This document shows, piece after piece, positions 22,059 to 33,789 of a stretch of 64,000 nt of DNA. The notes beneath the pieces were generated by a model. That model had not been told where the DNA came from. It ran no database searches and saw only the letters and a list, made by a program, of their open reading frames with translations. Position numbers and translations under genes: made by a program. The stretch's first letter is position 1. Every line of letters begins with the position of its first letter. The stretch spans positions 171,654 through 235,653 of the forward strand of contig WELA01009122.1 of NCBI GenBank assembly GCA_009602735.1, written 5' to 3'. The stretch comes from Mesotaenium endlicherianum (lineage: Eukaryota; Streptophyta; Zygnematophyceae; Zygnematales; Mesotaeniaceae).

Positions 22059-23634
22059 GAGGTTTTAGGAGACACAAATAGGCGAGAATCGACGAAGTCG
22101 AGCTAATCTGATCGGAAGCATTAGTTTTTGTTATGGGTTTGAGTGAGATGTATGAAGACTTGACGTGAATGAGTTGAACACCATGTATTTGATTTCTATT
22201 TCTAAATCTTAAATAAAAAAATAATTGTTCACATTGCCCTTGATCGATGATTAATAGTAACATTATTTTTTAAATATTTAAAACTAAAACGAATATTTTC
22301 AAGCTAAGAATGCAAGTATATGCTATTCTAATTTTCAGATCTGTGTGATATTTGTGCACTTCACAAACTCATGCTATGTGAAGTTGTCCCTTGAAACGCT
22401 TGTTGCATCATGCTTTTTTTGCGCATTATATTTTGGTGCATATTTGCTAAGAGCTCCATAAGACAGATTACTTCTCAAAAATGAGCCCCAAATTTTGCAC
22501 ATGTAATGAGTACCAATATACATACCCTGGCTAAATTCCCACAACATGGAAATTGAGGTCCCTAGAGTTATGAAGATTCAAGTTTTTCTGTTTTGGCGCT
22601 AAATTTTTGGATGTCATTCTTTTCGATTTTTTCACTTTTAGAAAAATCATCTTGAACTAAAAAATATTCGATCAGCAAGATTGTGATGTCAACTTTCCAA
22701 ATCTGTGCTTCATTATATGATTGGACTTTTACTATAATAACAAAAATTTCAGGAGTAAGGTAGTAGATCCATCAGTAAGTGTGAGTTACCGTGGGCTATC
22801 TAATGTGAGGTTCTTCGCAACCTACCTACGGCACATGTAAGTCTGAACTTCAAGTAGAATGGGGACGTGTCACAGCAGTTCACACGCGACCTCACCTGAC
22901 ACACTCCTACTTGCTTTTATGTCAACAGCTTTGACGATTTTTCTGAAGGTGAAAGAGCTTCAAGAAGCAAACTTCCCAAGGGCACCATATAAATTTTGTT
23001 GAATTTTTCTTTGCTACTTTCTTTTTTTTCCTTCATTTTCACGCAAAGAGTTATTTCCCCCTTTGCCAAACGTCCACGTTAAAGTTGACATTTGACTTCG
23101 GAGGCCAAAGTTGGGAGGTTAAACAAGACGACAACCTTACACGGCGGGCTAATATTAGGCAGGCCTCCGAGAGGGTTTGAGGCACTGACTATTAGAGCTT
23201 ACATACTAGATTCTCTCTTTATAATCAATGAGTTTTCAGATACTAATTATATGGAGATCCTGAAAAGATCAAGTTTAGACAATAAAAGGGCAAAAATTGA
23301 AATCTTGTGTACGTTGGTATTCAGAATAAGTCTTGATGATGTCGACACTTATCGTGTCGAAAGGGCAAGCGACCGCCAAATCTAAGCGATCCAACCAAAA
23401 TTGCTAGCGGTGGTGTACCACCACCGCACCAAAAGTACTAAAACCATTGTTTTTGATTGAAACGAGCAGCTATATCAAGCAGCCGTTGCGAGCTACTCCT
23501 CATTGCACATTTTGCACAAGTTATGCACACCAAACATACCCCCCACCCACCCCAACATTAAACATCACAAGGTACCACCAAAAGACGCACAAGCCAAAGG
23601 AGCACAGAGAACACAAGTCCCACCAAGGACCAAG
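22059..23634. other. Non-coding stretch with a small palindrome
   Basis: No convincing gene. One 97-codon frame (23092-23385) begins with TTG, not ATG, and matches nothing I know. A perfect short inverted repeat GCGGTGGTG-TAC-CACCACCGC lies at 23407-23427. The sequence supplied the target of the following G1 solo LTR. Confidence 0.4.
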
Positions 23635-24584
23635 TGTAATGATTTGAGCTTTTTAGGCGTATTTGGGACGTTTTCCCAATTACCTAAAATACGTTAAACT
23701 ATTTATCATAAGTTATTTGATAAATGATTGCATCACATTGAATTATTTGCCACACACGTGTGCCGATTAATTCCCGGTCGATTGGCGAAACGACCGAGAT
23801 ACTATTGCAAAAAGCGTCGTAACGTAATTCGACTACTTCGCAAAAGTACGACATAATTATTCATAAAGTTACTTTGAATAATTATGAGATGATAATTTAA
23901 TTAATCATTGTTTGATTAAGTTATTTTGATTGTCATTATTACGAATGATGGACAATCACACATTTCGGGTTACGACTAGTCGTAATACGAAGAAACTGTC
24001 GTATCATTAATACGAACAAACAGTCGTAAAGTCAAACGAAACGAAATGTGCAAAGTCGCTTTGCATCCGAGCGGATTCGAACCCGCGACTTTCGTTTAAA
24101 ACGTTCACACCTAACCGATTGGCCAAAGTAGCTTTTCAAACTACCGGTTCATGACGAAAGCATGTGTACGCGACTCCGCGGTCAATCGCGACTTTTTCGG
24201 AAAGTCGCGAGAACGCGAAAACGCCCGTTTGGCGCAAAACGGTTTTTCGGAAACCGTCGAAAAGTCTCCAAACGGCCAACTGCGCGTTTCNTGTTTCAAG
24301 CATTCGGCCGAATGGGACACGTCCCTTCGACCGTTTTCGTTGAACATGAACCAGTGCCCTAGGTGGTGACTCGAAGCACTCCAGTGCCTCATGTTGTGCT
24401 GGTATAAATACCTGCAGAGTCATTGTGAGTGCAACTCTCACAAGCACACATTCTACGTTAGTTTTCACTTTCGCTCTTTTGAGTATTTCGTCAATGTCCA
24501 CAAGTATACAGATTTTCCTCCCACTTGAATCAAATATTCCTTGAATATCGAGGAAAGATCCTCTCGAAAAGCAGAAACGTCACA
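23635..24584 (+). mobile_element. G1 solo LTR with target duplication CCAAG
   Basis: 950 bp from TGTAATGATTTGAGC to AACGTCACA, flanked by CCAAG at 23630-23634 and 24585-24589. TATAAATA lies at 24403-24410 and the R hairpin at 24423-24443. The antisense tRNA-like block is best preserved here: A box TGGCCAATCGG (24115-24125) and B box GTTCGAATC (24074-24082) both fit consensus. One ambiguous base lies at 24291. Confidence 0.95.
24060..24134 (-). other. tRNA-like block with Pol III A and B boxes inside G1 LTR
   Basis: On the minus strand the segment has TGGCCAATCGG (fits TRGYNNANNGG), a D-loop-like GGTTAGGTG, and 32 bases later GTTCGAATC (fits GWTCRANNC), framed by ACTTTG and CAAAGT that can pair. 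The acceptor and T stems do not form the canonical seven and five pairs, so this is not a functional tRNA gene. It is tRNA-derived or mimics a tRNA promoter. Confidence 0.6.
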
Positions 24585-24589
24585 CCAAG

Positions 24590-25061
24590 GGACCTACACC
24601 AAGGGGCTGGACAATTTTGGAAAACACGCCATACGTAAACTCAGGCATAACAATATACGACCTTGTTCGTTGGAGATTATAGAGTCTAGATACCCAAGGT
24701 CCTCGTACACACACATTGTTTGTCTCGGCAAATAAATAAATTAGAAATAAAGATAGCAAGCGCACATATAGTTAATTTTGAAACTACTATATTAGATAAT
24801 GACGAAAAGAGATGCATACCGCGTGCACTATTGAGCTTGATATTCATTGTATTCTTACGGCTGTCTTTCTGGCTAACAAAGTAACAACTTTTTTGCTGAC
24901 ATAAGTGTCGAAGAACATCAAAGTAGGTAACATATAGTACTTGTGAATTTTTTTTTTGAAGTCCTTGGGGAGTTTGCTTTATGAACCTCTTTCACATAGA
25001 AATGTCGTGGAAAATTCTAAAAAGAAAGCGAGTAGGAGTCTTTCAGGTAAGGTCGCGTATG
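24590..25061. other. Non-coding stretch, nothing recognised
   Basis: AT-rich sequence without a supported ORF. CCAAGGG recurs near 24585 and 24600 beside the target duplication. Confidence 0.3.
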
Positions 25062-25860
25062 ACAACCCATACTCTCAGATTTGACTGGGTTTCTTTCGCC
25101 ACTCTGTCGAAAAACGTGTTCTCGACTCTTCGCTACTCTGGCGAAGCTTTTTCCGTTATAATGTGAAGTCTTCGGCCGTTTGCCCAAGCACATCAACTAA
25201 GCTTGTGGAAAATCTCGACGGGTGCCGTTTGCCCGTGCGCCTCGGATGGGCTCGAGCCTGCGGGTTAAAATATACCCGCTACCAAAAAGCTCCACCACCA
25301 TGCGTGGTGCCATGAAATTGAGAGGTATTCGGGTACTACCAAAGCAACTTGAAAGCACGGTACACCCTGAACTATTTGAAATTGTTGGACATTGCTGGAT
25401 ACGGCCGACGCTTGCAAGCGTGCGTGTGGGTGATGGTACGTGTCTTTCAGTGCACATATGAGTGAGTGTACATGCGGCTGTGTGACCTCAGATTCTTTGA
25501 AACTGCACTTTCAATTGAAAACATAGTGGATTAGGTGAATGACGGATGGTATCCTATGTAAAGGACGTAATGGCGCGCGTGCGGGAGTGCATGATGCGCA
25601 TATGTGCGCATGAATATGTGCAACAGTGCGTCTACGCATGCAAAGTACGCGAGTGTTTATGCATAGGTGCATGCACATATGCTTGAGTGTGTATGCATGG
25701 ATCCGTGTGTGGTGTATGTAAAAGCGCACTTGCAAACTTAGTGAGTGTATAGTTGCATATGAACGCTTGCATGCAAAGATGCAATTTAAGTAATGCTTTT
25801 GCTCCTGTGTTTGTGTGCATATCTTATGTGCACGCTTGAATGCAAACTTGCCAATTATTT
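25062..25860 (+). repeat. Dispersed repeat Z, copy 1
   Basis: Shares long blocks with the inverted copy at 56320-57022, among them CAACCCATACT, TTCCGTTATAATGTGAAGTC, GACGGGTGCCGTTTGCCCGT and CTACCAAAAAGCTCCACCAC. Both copies then pass into a region of alternating TG/CG/CA dinucleotides (here about 25560-25830). A short frame (25222-25461) is partly shared between copies but interrupted by indels, so coding is doubtful. No terminal repeats or target duplication were found. Confidence 0.65.
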
Positions 25861-26673
25861 AGAGATGGTGCTTGTATGAAAGAGTGAAAGATTTATACTC
25901 GTACTTACAAAATTTTGCATAAGATTGATTTGATTGTGTAAAGACATTTTTAAGAAAACTTCGGATTTTGAATATGGTCAACTAGTCAAACAATATTTGT
26001 TGCAAATATTCACTCGCACCTAAGCTCAAGATGTAACATGTATGGCAATATCCACAATGGCAACAAATTAGTTGTAGAATACGTGCGTATCGTTACGCCG
26101 TCGTCCACGAGATAAATAAAATACAATACATATCTAAAAAATTGAATATATACACATTGAAGTAAACATTTAGAAAATGCTAAAAACTATTGATTTCAAG
26201 GCAAAAAATTACAATATGCATGTTGCGAGTGACAGCCATGGACGGTCTGACACGCGCGGCGGAAGTGACGGCGAGTCAAAGTACGGTATGAAGACCCGTT
26301 GACTAAAGAAGACCAAGTCACAAAAATCTTGAAAGTCGAGCACGCAAGACTCCAACAGAGGAGCAGAGAGCTGACACGAGCGTGAGTCTCGAGCCGAGGT
26401 GTCATCAAAATTGATGTGCAGCTTGGAGGGAAACACAAGTATGCACAGAATTAGAGTCCCATTTGCGAAGAAAAATAAAAGAAAGTGAAGGAAGAGTGTG
26501 AAGGAGAAGAAGTCATCCTCTTGGCAATCGGGACCCGGAGAGTCACGCTTCTGCAAAGTGTATTCAAAAATTCATTTCCTTTTGCATTCTAAATTTATAT
26601 ATAAAACTAGCTCTACAAAGTTTCTAGGCAAGATTCAACTTATTAAGAGGCTAGAGTTGGCATATTTGATATG
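25861..26673. other. Non-coding stretch, nothing recognised
   Basis: No ORF on either strand carries a recognisable motif; the 115-codon minus frame at 26209-26556 looks like chance. Confidence 0.3.
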
Positions 26674-27407
26674 TGAAATGAATCGACTTACCAATAGGCA
26701 ATTTACAATTAATAAAAGATCTTCGTATCAGCAAGTAATGTTCATGGTATTTTCTGTCAATTGATTTAACAGCAACAGACAATACACTAGCAGTAAACAA
26801 TATTCATAAGTCAAACAGAAGTAAACGAGCATCAATCATACAATCAGTAAACTCATACATAAGCAAGGTTAGAAGACAGCTTGCATTAATGGCTTCTCGC
26901 CTTAAATTTATATATCTCTCAGTAAGCGACACAAGAGAGTTGGCCTCATTTTTGATGCCGAACTCGAGAGCAATACCTAGCATATGTACATGGAATAAGT
27001 GTACAGTTCAACGGCAAGTGCAATGGCACCACCTACCCGGGAGTTAACCACGTTGGTAGGACCTCGGCTAACCAAATCCACAGCCATCTCCCATCATCCC
27101 GAAGCGCCATCCACCCTAAGAGTGTCTTCTGGCCACTCATCTTGCACAACACACTTAGATGCATAACTAAGCAATTTGTTGCTACCGAGTACGGCAGTCA
27201 GCTGATATTCAAAGAATGTGTCAGCGAGTTGACCTAAGGCAACATGTTGACCAAAATTGACTTCAGCCTGCTGCTCTCGGCTAAGTTATTAAACTAAGTA
27301 TATAAAATCCAGCAAGCTTGATATTAGCTGCAGTTCAGCAGACTGAACTTACTTAACTTGTATATTTAAATAAATATTATATCTATCTAGTATACTGATT
27401 CATTACA
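26674..27407 (-). mobile_element. X-family solo LTR
   Basis: 734 bp from TGAAATGAATC to GATTCATTACA, flanked by ATATG and ACATG (one mismatch). It aligns along its length with the copy at 21373-22053 and has about 50 extra bases near its right end. The shared core lies at 27031-27083. Confidence 0.85.
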
Positions 27408-27614
27408 ACATGTTAGGAAAGTGTTGGAGAAAACTAGAATTGACATCAAAGTGCATAAATAACGTATAAGATGAGTTGTTGATTAGTTTTTTAATTTTCA
27501 TAGGTCCTTTTCGCAACAAGCAAGTGCTATGATTGAGATCTCAGTGACGAATTGAGAAACACAGATACACAATGAAATACTGATAAGCATAATTAAGGGC
27601 AGAGAAGCTCCGGC

Positions 27615-28117
27615 TGTAGTGAAACAAATAGATAAAGTACTTAGTAAAACAGAATACTTTATCTATTCAAGACAAGGATCTTTGAACACAAGTGGTAGCT
27701 TCTTGAAAGAGAGATGGCTTCTTGAAAGTTAATATATTTCTGGATTTTGGCAAGTACAAGAGTGATTCTGGAATGTCTTTCTATGTTCTAGCTCTTGTTT
27801 ATATACTTGCTACATAAGTAATTTCTAGGAAGGTGTATGTTGATGTGTTGGCACCCAACACATCCCAAAACTTGCCACCTCTTTCTAGAATAATGTACAC
27901 ATGTCCTTTTGACCTAAAAATGGCACATCTGACTTTTGCCACATGGAGTTCTTCTAGGTCTTTCCTCTAACTTCGAAAATGCCTTGGAAGGTTCAAAGGA
28001 CATGAACCAAGTTACTAGAGTACCTATTCACACTTGACTCCACACAATACTACTCCAAATATATTTGAAAACATTAAAATATATGCAAACTAATATATAA
28101 TAACTCAAATCACTACA
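27615..28117 (-). mobile_element. G2 copy A, 3' LTR
   Basis: 503 bp, TGTAGTG...CACTACA. In the sense (minus) orientation it follows a run of seven G (polypurine tract). Confidence 0.95.
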
Positions 28118-28130
28118 TCACCCCCCCGAT
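28118..28130 (-). other. G2 copy A polypurine tract
   Basis: On the minus strand ATCGGGGGGGTGA directly precedes the 3' LTR; copy B has the same bases at 49630-49642. Confidence 0.8.
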
Positions 28131-28884
28131 AGAAAAAGCGACGTCTCGGCGCGTCAAGTCAGGTCTTACACATGTGGAGCAAACTAGTCAACAGTTTCAA
28201 GTCAGATGCCACACATGTGAAGAGGACTAGTCAAAGGCGCCAAGTCAGGTGCTACACATGTAAGGTAGACTAGGCAAGGTCGTAGGTGGTGTGACCTTAT
28301 TGGCTAGCCTACTCCTTAATGATAAAGAAAATTGTACAAGTTGGCCCAGAATCTGCCACGAACTCAAAAATTCATAGCGGCCACAGAACTGCTCCAAATC
28401 TGAAAATTCGAGTGCCAGACGGACCGCGTCGGAGAACTCTACCGGGTCACCAAATTTGAGAGCATTCTCATTTCTGGACTGTCGTTGAGAGCTGAGAGAG
28501 TAGGCACTCCTCCAAATCTGTGCAGAAACTTCTGAAAATCATAAGTCCTTCTATACTTCTCCAAATTCTGCAAACTAAGTCTCAAACTGGACGCTGTAAG
28601 ATGTCCTACCAGATTCTTGAGTTTCAGAGCATTCCAAGTTCAGGGGAAGGCACAATGTCAGAAGGCATATTCTGTCCTAACAATGCCAGCAGCCTGANCC
28701 TTCTAATTAGAGCATCATATCTCTCTCACCAGTTCTCCAAATTGAGCAAACTTGGACTCTAAATGACTGGCTACTCATGGACTATAGCCAGGTAAATTTT
28801 CAGAATTTATTAATAAGAGACCTATCGCCAGTAGCAGTTTTAGTTTTCTGTCCAGAAACTGCAAGAAGAGAAAAGTGTCTAATG
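28131..28884 (-). other. G2 copy A 3' non-coding region
   Basis: About 750 bp between the pol stop and the polypurine tract, conserved with copy B but with more differences than the coding part. It has no supported ORF. An ambiguous base (28698) falls where copy B reads a run of C. Confidence 0.7.
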
Positions 28885-31800
28885 TCATTTTTTCCTCTTT
28901 GTGGTTCTTGCAGGCTGCCTCCAAGGGGTCTTCTGCTGCTTCTTGATGGTGGCAGGCTGCCTCCCTGAAGTCTTCGGGCTTCTAGTAGAGAGACTTGGGG
29001 CTGGTCCAAGATGGGGGTTGGCGGCATGGAAGCGCTTCAACTTTCTCTGAACTTTGTCAAGGTAGTGCGCCGCCACCCAACTATTCTCCGAATCTGGATA
29101 TCCTTTCCACTTGATCAAGTATTGCTGCTGTCTCCTGAAATTTCTCATAGCCACTATGTCTTCCACTTCGTACTCCAAATGATCATCCACTATTGTTGGG
29201 GCTGGTGGGGTTGTCACACGTCCTGGGAACTTGTTGTCGGGTTGCACATATGGCTTGAAGAGGGAAGCGTGGAATACGGGGTCGATGTGCATAGTCTGGG
29301 GAAGTTCTAGCTTGAAAGCAACGGGGTTGACTTGCTGGATAATCTTGAAGGGTCCCAAATACTTGGGAGAGAACTTGCTGCCGGCAGGCCTGTTGTTCAG
29401 GGAAATGTTCTTGGATGATAGTAACACGTTGTCACCCACTCTGTACGTAATTTCTCTTCTGGATCTGTTCGCCACTCTTGCTTGAGCATCTTGCGCGTGT
29501 TGTAGAGCTTTCTTCGCTGCTGTAAGGGCTGCTTCTAATGTCTCCATAAAATCTGTGGCTGCAGGTACTTCATCATGGCCAGCCGTGAAGCTCAGTGGCG
29601 TGGTCGGATGGAAGCCATAGTTGAGGAAGAATGGGGACTCTTGGGTAGAGGCCTGCGTAGTGTTGTTGTAGGCAAACTCGAGGGGGGTCAAGTACATGTC
29701 CCAGTCTTGCTCGAGGGTAGACACGTAGGCCTTTAGAGAGGTCTTTAGGGTACGATTCATACGCTCGGTTTGCCCATCTGATTGTGGGTGGTAGGCAGTA
29801 GACATATCCAGCGATGTACCCAAGTTCTTGAAGAGATTTTTCCAGAAATGGCTTGTGAATCTTGGATCTCTATCTGACACAATTCTTGATGGTAGTCCAT
29901 GGAGTCGGAAGATGTTGTCAAAGATGAGTCTTGCAAGTTGTGGTGCTGTAGCCTTAGTCGTCGTGGGAATAAAATGAGCCATCTTGGTAAGTCTGTCCAC
30001 CGCCGTGAGTATTGCATTATGGCCTCGAGGTGTCACGGGCAAGTCCACGATAAGGTCCATTGAGATGTCCGTCCATTGTCTTTCGGGGATTGGTAGTGGT
30101 TGGAGGAGTCCTCCCGCCTTTTGCGATGATGGCTTGATTCTTTGGCATGTGTCACAGCTCCTGCAGTACTCCTTGACTTGCTTAGACATGCCTGGCCAAC
30201 AATAAGTCCTAGCTAGAACGCCCGTGGTCCTTAGGATTCCAAAGTGTCCTCCAAGAGGGTTGTCGTGTGCTTCTCGTAGAAGCAAGAGCCGGAGGTCTAA
30301 GTCATTAGGAACACATCTCTGGCCCGTATCTTGCCTCACCCAATAATTGCCTTCTTGCTTCTTGCATGGGTCCAAGGCTGCTTCTCCGTTCTTGTAGTAA
30401 GGGTCTCTTTCATAGGCGGCTGAAAATCGAGCTTCCAGATCTGTCTTCAGGGATACCATCACTGCATTTAATTGCAGTCTTGAGAGGGGGTCAGCCGGGT
30501 TTGTCTTGCCGGGCTGGTACTGAATCGTGATGTTGTATTGTTGCAAGTATCCGCTCCATCTTGCTTGTCTCCTTGAGAGATACGGCTGCGTTTGGAGGTG
30601 CTTTAACGCCTCGTGGTCCGTGGTGACCAGTACTTTGCGTCCTTCAACGTAGCAGCGCCAAACCTTCAAGGCATGTACAATCGCCAATGCCTCTCGCTCC
30701 GTGGTTGTATAATTTTGCTCGGCTGGATTTAGCTTCCTTGACTCGTAGGCGATGGGCTGCAGTCCCTTGCCTTGGTCTTGAAGCAGGATTGCTCCTATTG
30801 CATAGGAAGATGCATCGGTGATGACGTGGAAGGGCCAATCTGGGTTTGGACTTGGGAGTGTGAGCACCGGGGATGTGGTCAATCTTCGCTTTAACTCTTG
30901 AAATGCCTCTTCCTCTTTCTCGGTCCATGTATATAGCCTGTCCTTCTTGAGTAGATCTGTCAGGGGGGCTGCTATGTGCGAGAAGCCTTGGATGAATTTT
31001 CTGTACCAATTGGCAAATCCCAAGAATGACTGGAGTTCTTTCTTGGTCGTGGGGGTTGGCCATTCCTCCACCACCGTGGTCTTCTTGGGGTCCATCTTGA
31101 TGCCATCAGCAGTCACGTGGAGACCTAGGAACTCCACTTCTTGTTTGGCAAACTCGCACTTTGACTCCTTCGCAAATAGCTTGTTTTGCTTCAATACTTC
31201 AAGGACTTCTTTCAAGTGTCTCGCATGCTCTTCAAGGGTCTTGCTGTAGATAAGGATGTCATCGATGAATACCACCACAAATCTGTCCAACATGGGCTGA
31301 AATATGGTGTTCATCATAGTCATGAAAGTTGCTGGCGCGTTGGTGAGTCCAAATGGCAGGACCATGAACTCAAAATGTCCATATCTTGTCCTGAATGCCG
31401 TCTTCTCTATGTCCGGTTCTGCGATGCGAATCTGGTGGTAGCCGCTCCGTAAGTCAATCTTCGTGAAGTACTTGGCTCCAACCAGCCGGTCCATGAGCTC
31501 ATCCATGCGCGGCAGCGGGTATCGATTCTTGATGGTGATCTTGTTGAGGGCGCGATAGTCCACACACATCCTCAAGGTACCATCTTTCTTCTTGACAAAT
31601 AGCACCGGGGCTCCAAATGGCGACTTGCTAGGTCGAATGAAGCCATGCTCCAGTAGCTCCTTGATTTGCTTCTTGACTTCGTCTAGCTCCGTGTATGACA
31701 TTTTGAACGTAGGCCGAGAGATGGGCTTGCTTCCGGGCTCCAACTCTATCTTGTGGTCTACGAATCTTTTGGGGGGTAGGCCCTTGGGCAATTCCGGGGA

Positions 31801-32550
31801 GAACACTTCTTTGTAGTCCTCTAAGACTTCTTGTATCTCCTTGGGAACGGGGCTGCCTTCTTGACTCTCGATGTCTTTCTTGATGTCTTTTGGCGTGATC
31901 AAGGCCAAAAGAAGCTCGTGTCCCTTCCTCACAAGTCTCTTGAGTTGGAGGGCGGACAATAGTATCTCGTGTGCCGGCTTCTGGATGTCTTGGGTCTGGA
32001 TATTCTGGATTGCGCGCAAAATACAGATTCTTGAAGTGATGTCATTCTTGATCTTGATAGTACCGGTCCTCCAATCAACTTGGGGGTTGTGCTTGGTCAA
32101 CCAAGGCGTCCCTAGGATGACGTCGTACTTGCCCAATTGCATGGGGGAGAACACTACTCTATCCTTGAAGGACTTGATAGAGAGTGCCAAGGGGTACGTC
32201 TTCTTGGAAGGGGTAGTATAGGAGAATCCATCGGGCATCATAATCTCCTCGTCGTGGTCAAGAGTTCGCATAGTAATACCGTGCTTGGTGGCAAAATCTG
32301 CAGCAATGAAGTTGCCTTGAGCTCCGCTATCCACCAAGATGTGGACCTTCTCTCCTCCAAGGTAACCTCTCAAACTCATTGGGGCTGGAACGTCGTCTTC
32401 AACGGGGGTCTCCACCTCACTTGGCGTGTTGCCTTCTCGTGAAGTGGGTCTTGGGGTGGTAGGCTCCTGGCCTACCGGCGCTGTCCGTTTTTTGACAACT
32501 TTTTGGGGCATGAAAGTGCACGATGGCCCTTTTCCTTGCAATAGAAGCAT
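28885..32550 (-). CDS. G2 copy A Pol polyprotein (PR-RT-RH-INT-chromodomain)
   Basis: 1221 codons counted from the first Met of the open frame (32550). In the cell it is probably reached by a -1 shift from gag rather than from this Met, because the frames overlap by 79 bp. Protease DSGA at residues 74-77; reverse transcriptase with VDYRALN and FIDDILIYS (Asp 430, 431); RNase H with TDAS (Asp 579); integrase zinc site (AHDNPLGGH ... CDTCQ) about 765-815; catalytic triad Asp 832, Asp 893, Glu 929 (D-X35-E); GPY/F segment about 1055-1100; chromodomain about 1126-1175 ([15 protein letters not shown]). All key residues are intact. The basic C-terminal tail differs from copy B in two residues. Confidence 0.96.
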   Translation of the reverse strand: MLLLQGKGPSCTFMPQKVVKKRTAPVGQEPTTPRPTSREGNTPSEVETPVEDDVPAPMSLRGYLGGEKVHILVDSGAQGNFIAADFATKHGITMRTLDHDEEIMMPDGFSYTTPSKKTYPLALSIKSFKDRVVFSPMQLGKYDVILGTPWLTKHNPQVDWRTGTIKIKNDITSRICILRAIQNIQTQDIQKPAHEILLSALQLKRLVRKGHELLLALITPKDIKKDIESQEGSPVPKEIQEVLEDYKEVFSPELPKGLPPKRFVDHKIELEPGSKPISRPTFKMSYTELDEVKKQIKELLEHGFIRPSKSPFGAPVLFVKKKDGTLRMCVDYRALNKITIKNRYPLPRMDELMDRLVGAKYFTKIDLRSGYHQIRIAEPDIEKTAFRTRYGHFEFMVLPFGLTNAPATFMTMMNTIFQPMLDRFVVVFIDDILIYSKTLEEHARHLKEVLEVLKQNKLFAKESKCEFAKQEVEFLGLHVTADGIKMDPKKTTVVEEWPTPTTKKELQSFLGFANWYRKFIQGFSHIAAPLTDLLKKDRLYTWTEKEEEAFQELKRRLTTSPVLTLPSPNPDWPFHVITDASSYAIGAILLQDQGKGLQPIAYESRKLNPAEQNYTTTEREALAIVHALKVWRCYVEGRKVLVTTDHEALKHLQTQPYLSRRQARWSGYLQQYNITIQYQPGKTNPADPLSRLQLNAVMVSLKTDLEARFSAAYERDPYYKNGEAALDPCKKQEGNYWVRQDTGQRCVPNDLDLRLLLLREAHDNPLGGHFGILRTTGVLARTYCWPGMSKQVKEYCRSCDTCQRIKPSSQKAGGLLQPLPIPERQWTDISMDLIVDLPVTPRGHNAILTAVDRLTKMAHFIPTTTKATAPQLARLIFDNIFRLHGLPSRIVSDRDPRFTSHFWKNLFKNLGTSLDMSTAYHPQSDGQTERMNRTLKTSLKAYVSTLEQDWDMYLTPLEFAYNNTTQASTQESPFFLNYGFHPTTPLSFTAGHDEVPAATDFMETLEAALTAAKKALQHAQDAQARVANRSRREITYRVGDNVLLSSKNISLNNRPAGSKFSPKYLGPFKIIQQVNPVAFKLELPQTMHIDPVFHASLFKPYVQPDNKFPGRVTTPPAPTIVDDHLEYEVEDIVAMRNFRRQQQYLIKWKGYPDSENSWVAAHYLDKVQRKLKRFHAANPHLGPAPSLSTRSPKTSGRQPATIKKQQKTPWRQPARTTKRKK
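32458..32493 (-). promoter_or_regulatory. G2 copy A -1 frameshift signal: slippery site and hairpin
   Basis: On the minus strand the heptamer A AAA AAC (32493-32487) sits in gag phase as TCA AAA AAC. Slipping one base back reads GTC AAA AAA in pol phase. Ten bases later comes a perfect hairpin GGTAGGC-CAGGA-GCCTACC (32476-32458), which also contains the gag TAG stop. Heptamer, spacing and hairpin are those of classic -1 programmed frameshifting; a pseudoknot extension was not worked out. Confidence 0.8.
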
Positions 32551-33752
32551 AGTCCAGCCGTCATGAGAGCTTCTTTTTCAGCCGGGGAGAGTCTTGCTTT
32601 CACTCCTTGCTGGTTTCTTGCATCATAAGTGTCATTGGAGGGTCTTCCACTCTTCCGGGCAGCCGCGGGGTCCCTTTTAATAACTCCGATTTCCATGGGT
32701 GTGGGTCCAGATTCGGATGTGGAAGGGGCTGCGTACACCCGCGTCGTCGGTACCCGTGAAGATGAAGGCACGGAGTGCTTGAAATCCAAGGTATCCACCT
32801 TTTGGGCCACTTCAATGATCTTTGAGAAGTCCGTCAAGTCGCGTAACTCCACTTCCTTTGCCACCTTGGGTTTGAGGCCAAAGATGTAACGGTCAATCTT
32901 CTCCTCGAGAGACATGTTGGGGATCTCAAGAGTGAGGGCGTGAAATCTGGATGTATACTCTTGAACGGACGTCGTTTGCTTGAGATGGTGGAGCTTTCCT
33001 CGGGCAATCTTCTCCGCATTGATGGGCATGAATTGCTTCTTGAGGGCCTCACGAAAATCTGCCCATCTTGCATATGATGGTGGGGGCTCTTGGCCGAGCA
33101 TGGGGTGCGCCATAGCTTGATATATAGCCGCTTGATAGTTACGCCACCATGATGTTGCTGCTCCTCTAAGTAAGGTAACGGCAAAGGGAACGTAGTCCTC
33201 CTCGGGTACTTCAAGGAATGCGAGGTACGTCTCCACTTGGTAGAGCCATAAATTCAGGTTGGCACCTTTCCCGGGGTTGAAAGTGTCGGGTTTGCCGGGC
33301 TTGATGAGTTTCCTTGCTCTCGTTGGCTCTTGTGGAGGCGCTTGAGCCGGGGCTGGATTTTGAGCATTGCTCGCAATAGGGGCAACCATGGCAGCCATAG
33401 CTTCTCTTGACGCTTGCACGGTTGCTTCATAGGTGGCCAAGCCCACTTGGTTGTGGACGGTCATTAGGAAGGCTGCCCACTCATTTGCGGGAACTCCTTG
33501 TGGTGGGGTCAACTTTGCTATAGCGGCTGCCACGGGATTTGACGGTGCTCCTCCTTGTGGTGCTTCTTGTTGTTGGAGATTTCCTTGAGTAGGCTCTCCC
33601 ATCGACGCTGGAGGAGGGTGTGCTCCTCCTTGTGGTGCTTCTTGTTGTTGCAGATTTTCTTGAGTGGGCTCTCCCATCGGCGCTGGAGGAGGGTGTCTTG
33701 GAGAGGAAGGGCTTCCTTCGAAAGCTTGCTGTTGGTCTTGAGGATCGGCCAT
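32472..33752 (-). CDS. G2 copy A Gag
   Basis: 426 codons from ATG at 33752, the first ATG after the primer binding site. The N-terminus carries two tandem copies of a roughly 25-residue Pro/Gln/Glu-rich unit ([21 protein letters not shown]). The central retrotransposon Gag domain spans about 155-310 ([29 protein letters not shown]). A single zinc knuckle [14 protein letters not shown] lies near 404-417, close to the end. Gag would assemble virus-like particles and bind element RNA. It overlaps pol in the -1 frame, so a Gag-Pol fusion is expected at a minority of translation events. Confidence 0.95.
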   Translation of the reverse strand: MADPQDQQQAFEGSPSSPRHPPPAPMGEPTQENLQQQEAPQGGAHPPPASMGEPTQGNLQQQEAPQGGAPSNPVAAAIAKLTPPQGVPANEWAAFLMTVHNQVGLATYEATVQASREAMAAMVAPIASNAQNPAPAQAPPQEPTRARKLIKPGKPDTFNPGKGANLNLWLYQVETYLAFLEVPEEDYVPFAVTLLRGAATSWWRNYQAAIYQAMAHPMLGQEPPPSYARWADFREALKKQFMPINAEKIARGKLHHLKQTTSVQEYTSRFHALTLEIPNMSLEEKIDRYIFGLKPKVAKEVELRDLTDFSKIIEVAQKVDTLDFKHSVPSSSRVPTTRVYAAPSTSESGPTPMEIGVIKRDPAAARKSGRPSNDTYDARNQQGVKARLSPAEKEALMTAGLCFYCKEKGHRALSCPKKLSKNGQRR

Positions 33753-33775
33753 CTTCTTGTGCTACCAAAGTGCCT

Positions 33776-33788
33776 AGCTCCGATACCA
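33776..33788 (-). other. G2 copy A primer binding site
   Basis: On the minus strand TGGTATCGGAGCT begins one base after the 5' LTR. It matches the initiator tRNA-Met type with one difference from the usual TGGTATCAGAGC. Confidence 0.85.
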
Positions 33789-33789
33789 C

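Noticed and set aside
23092-23385. 97-codon ORF as a small gene
   Set aside because: It begins at TTG, has no recognisable motif and no supporting context.
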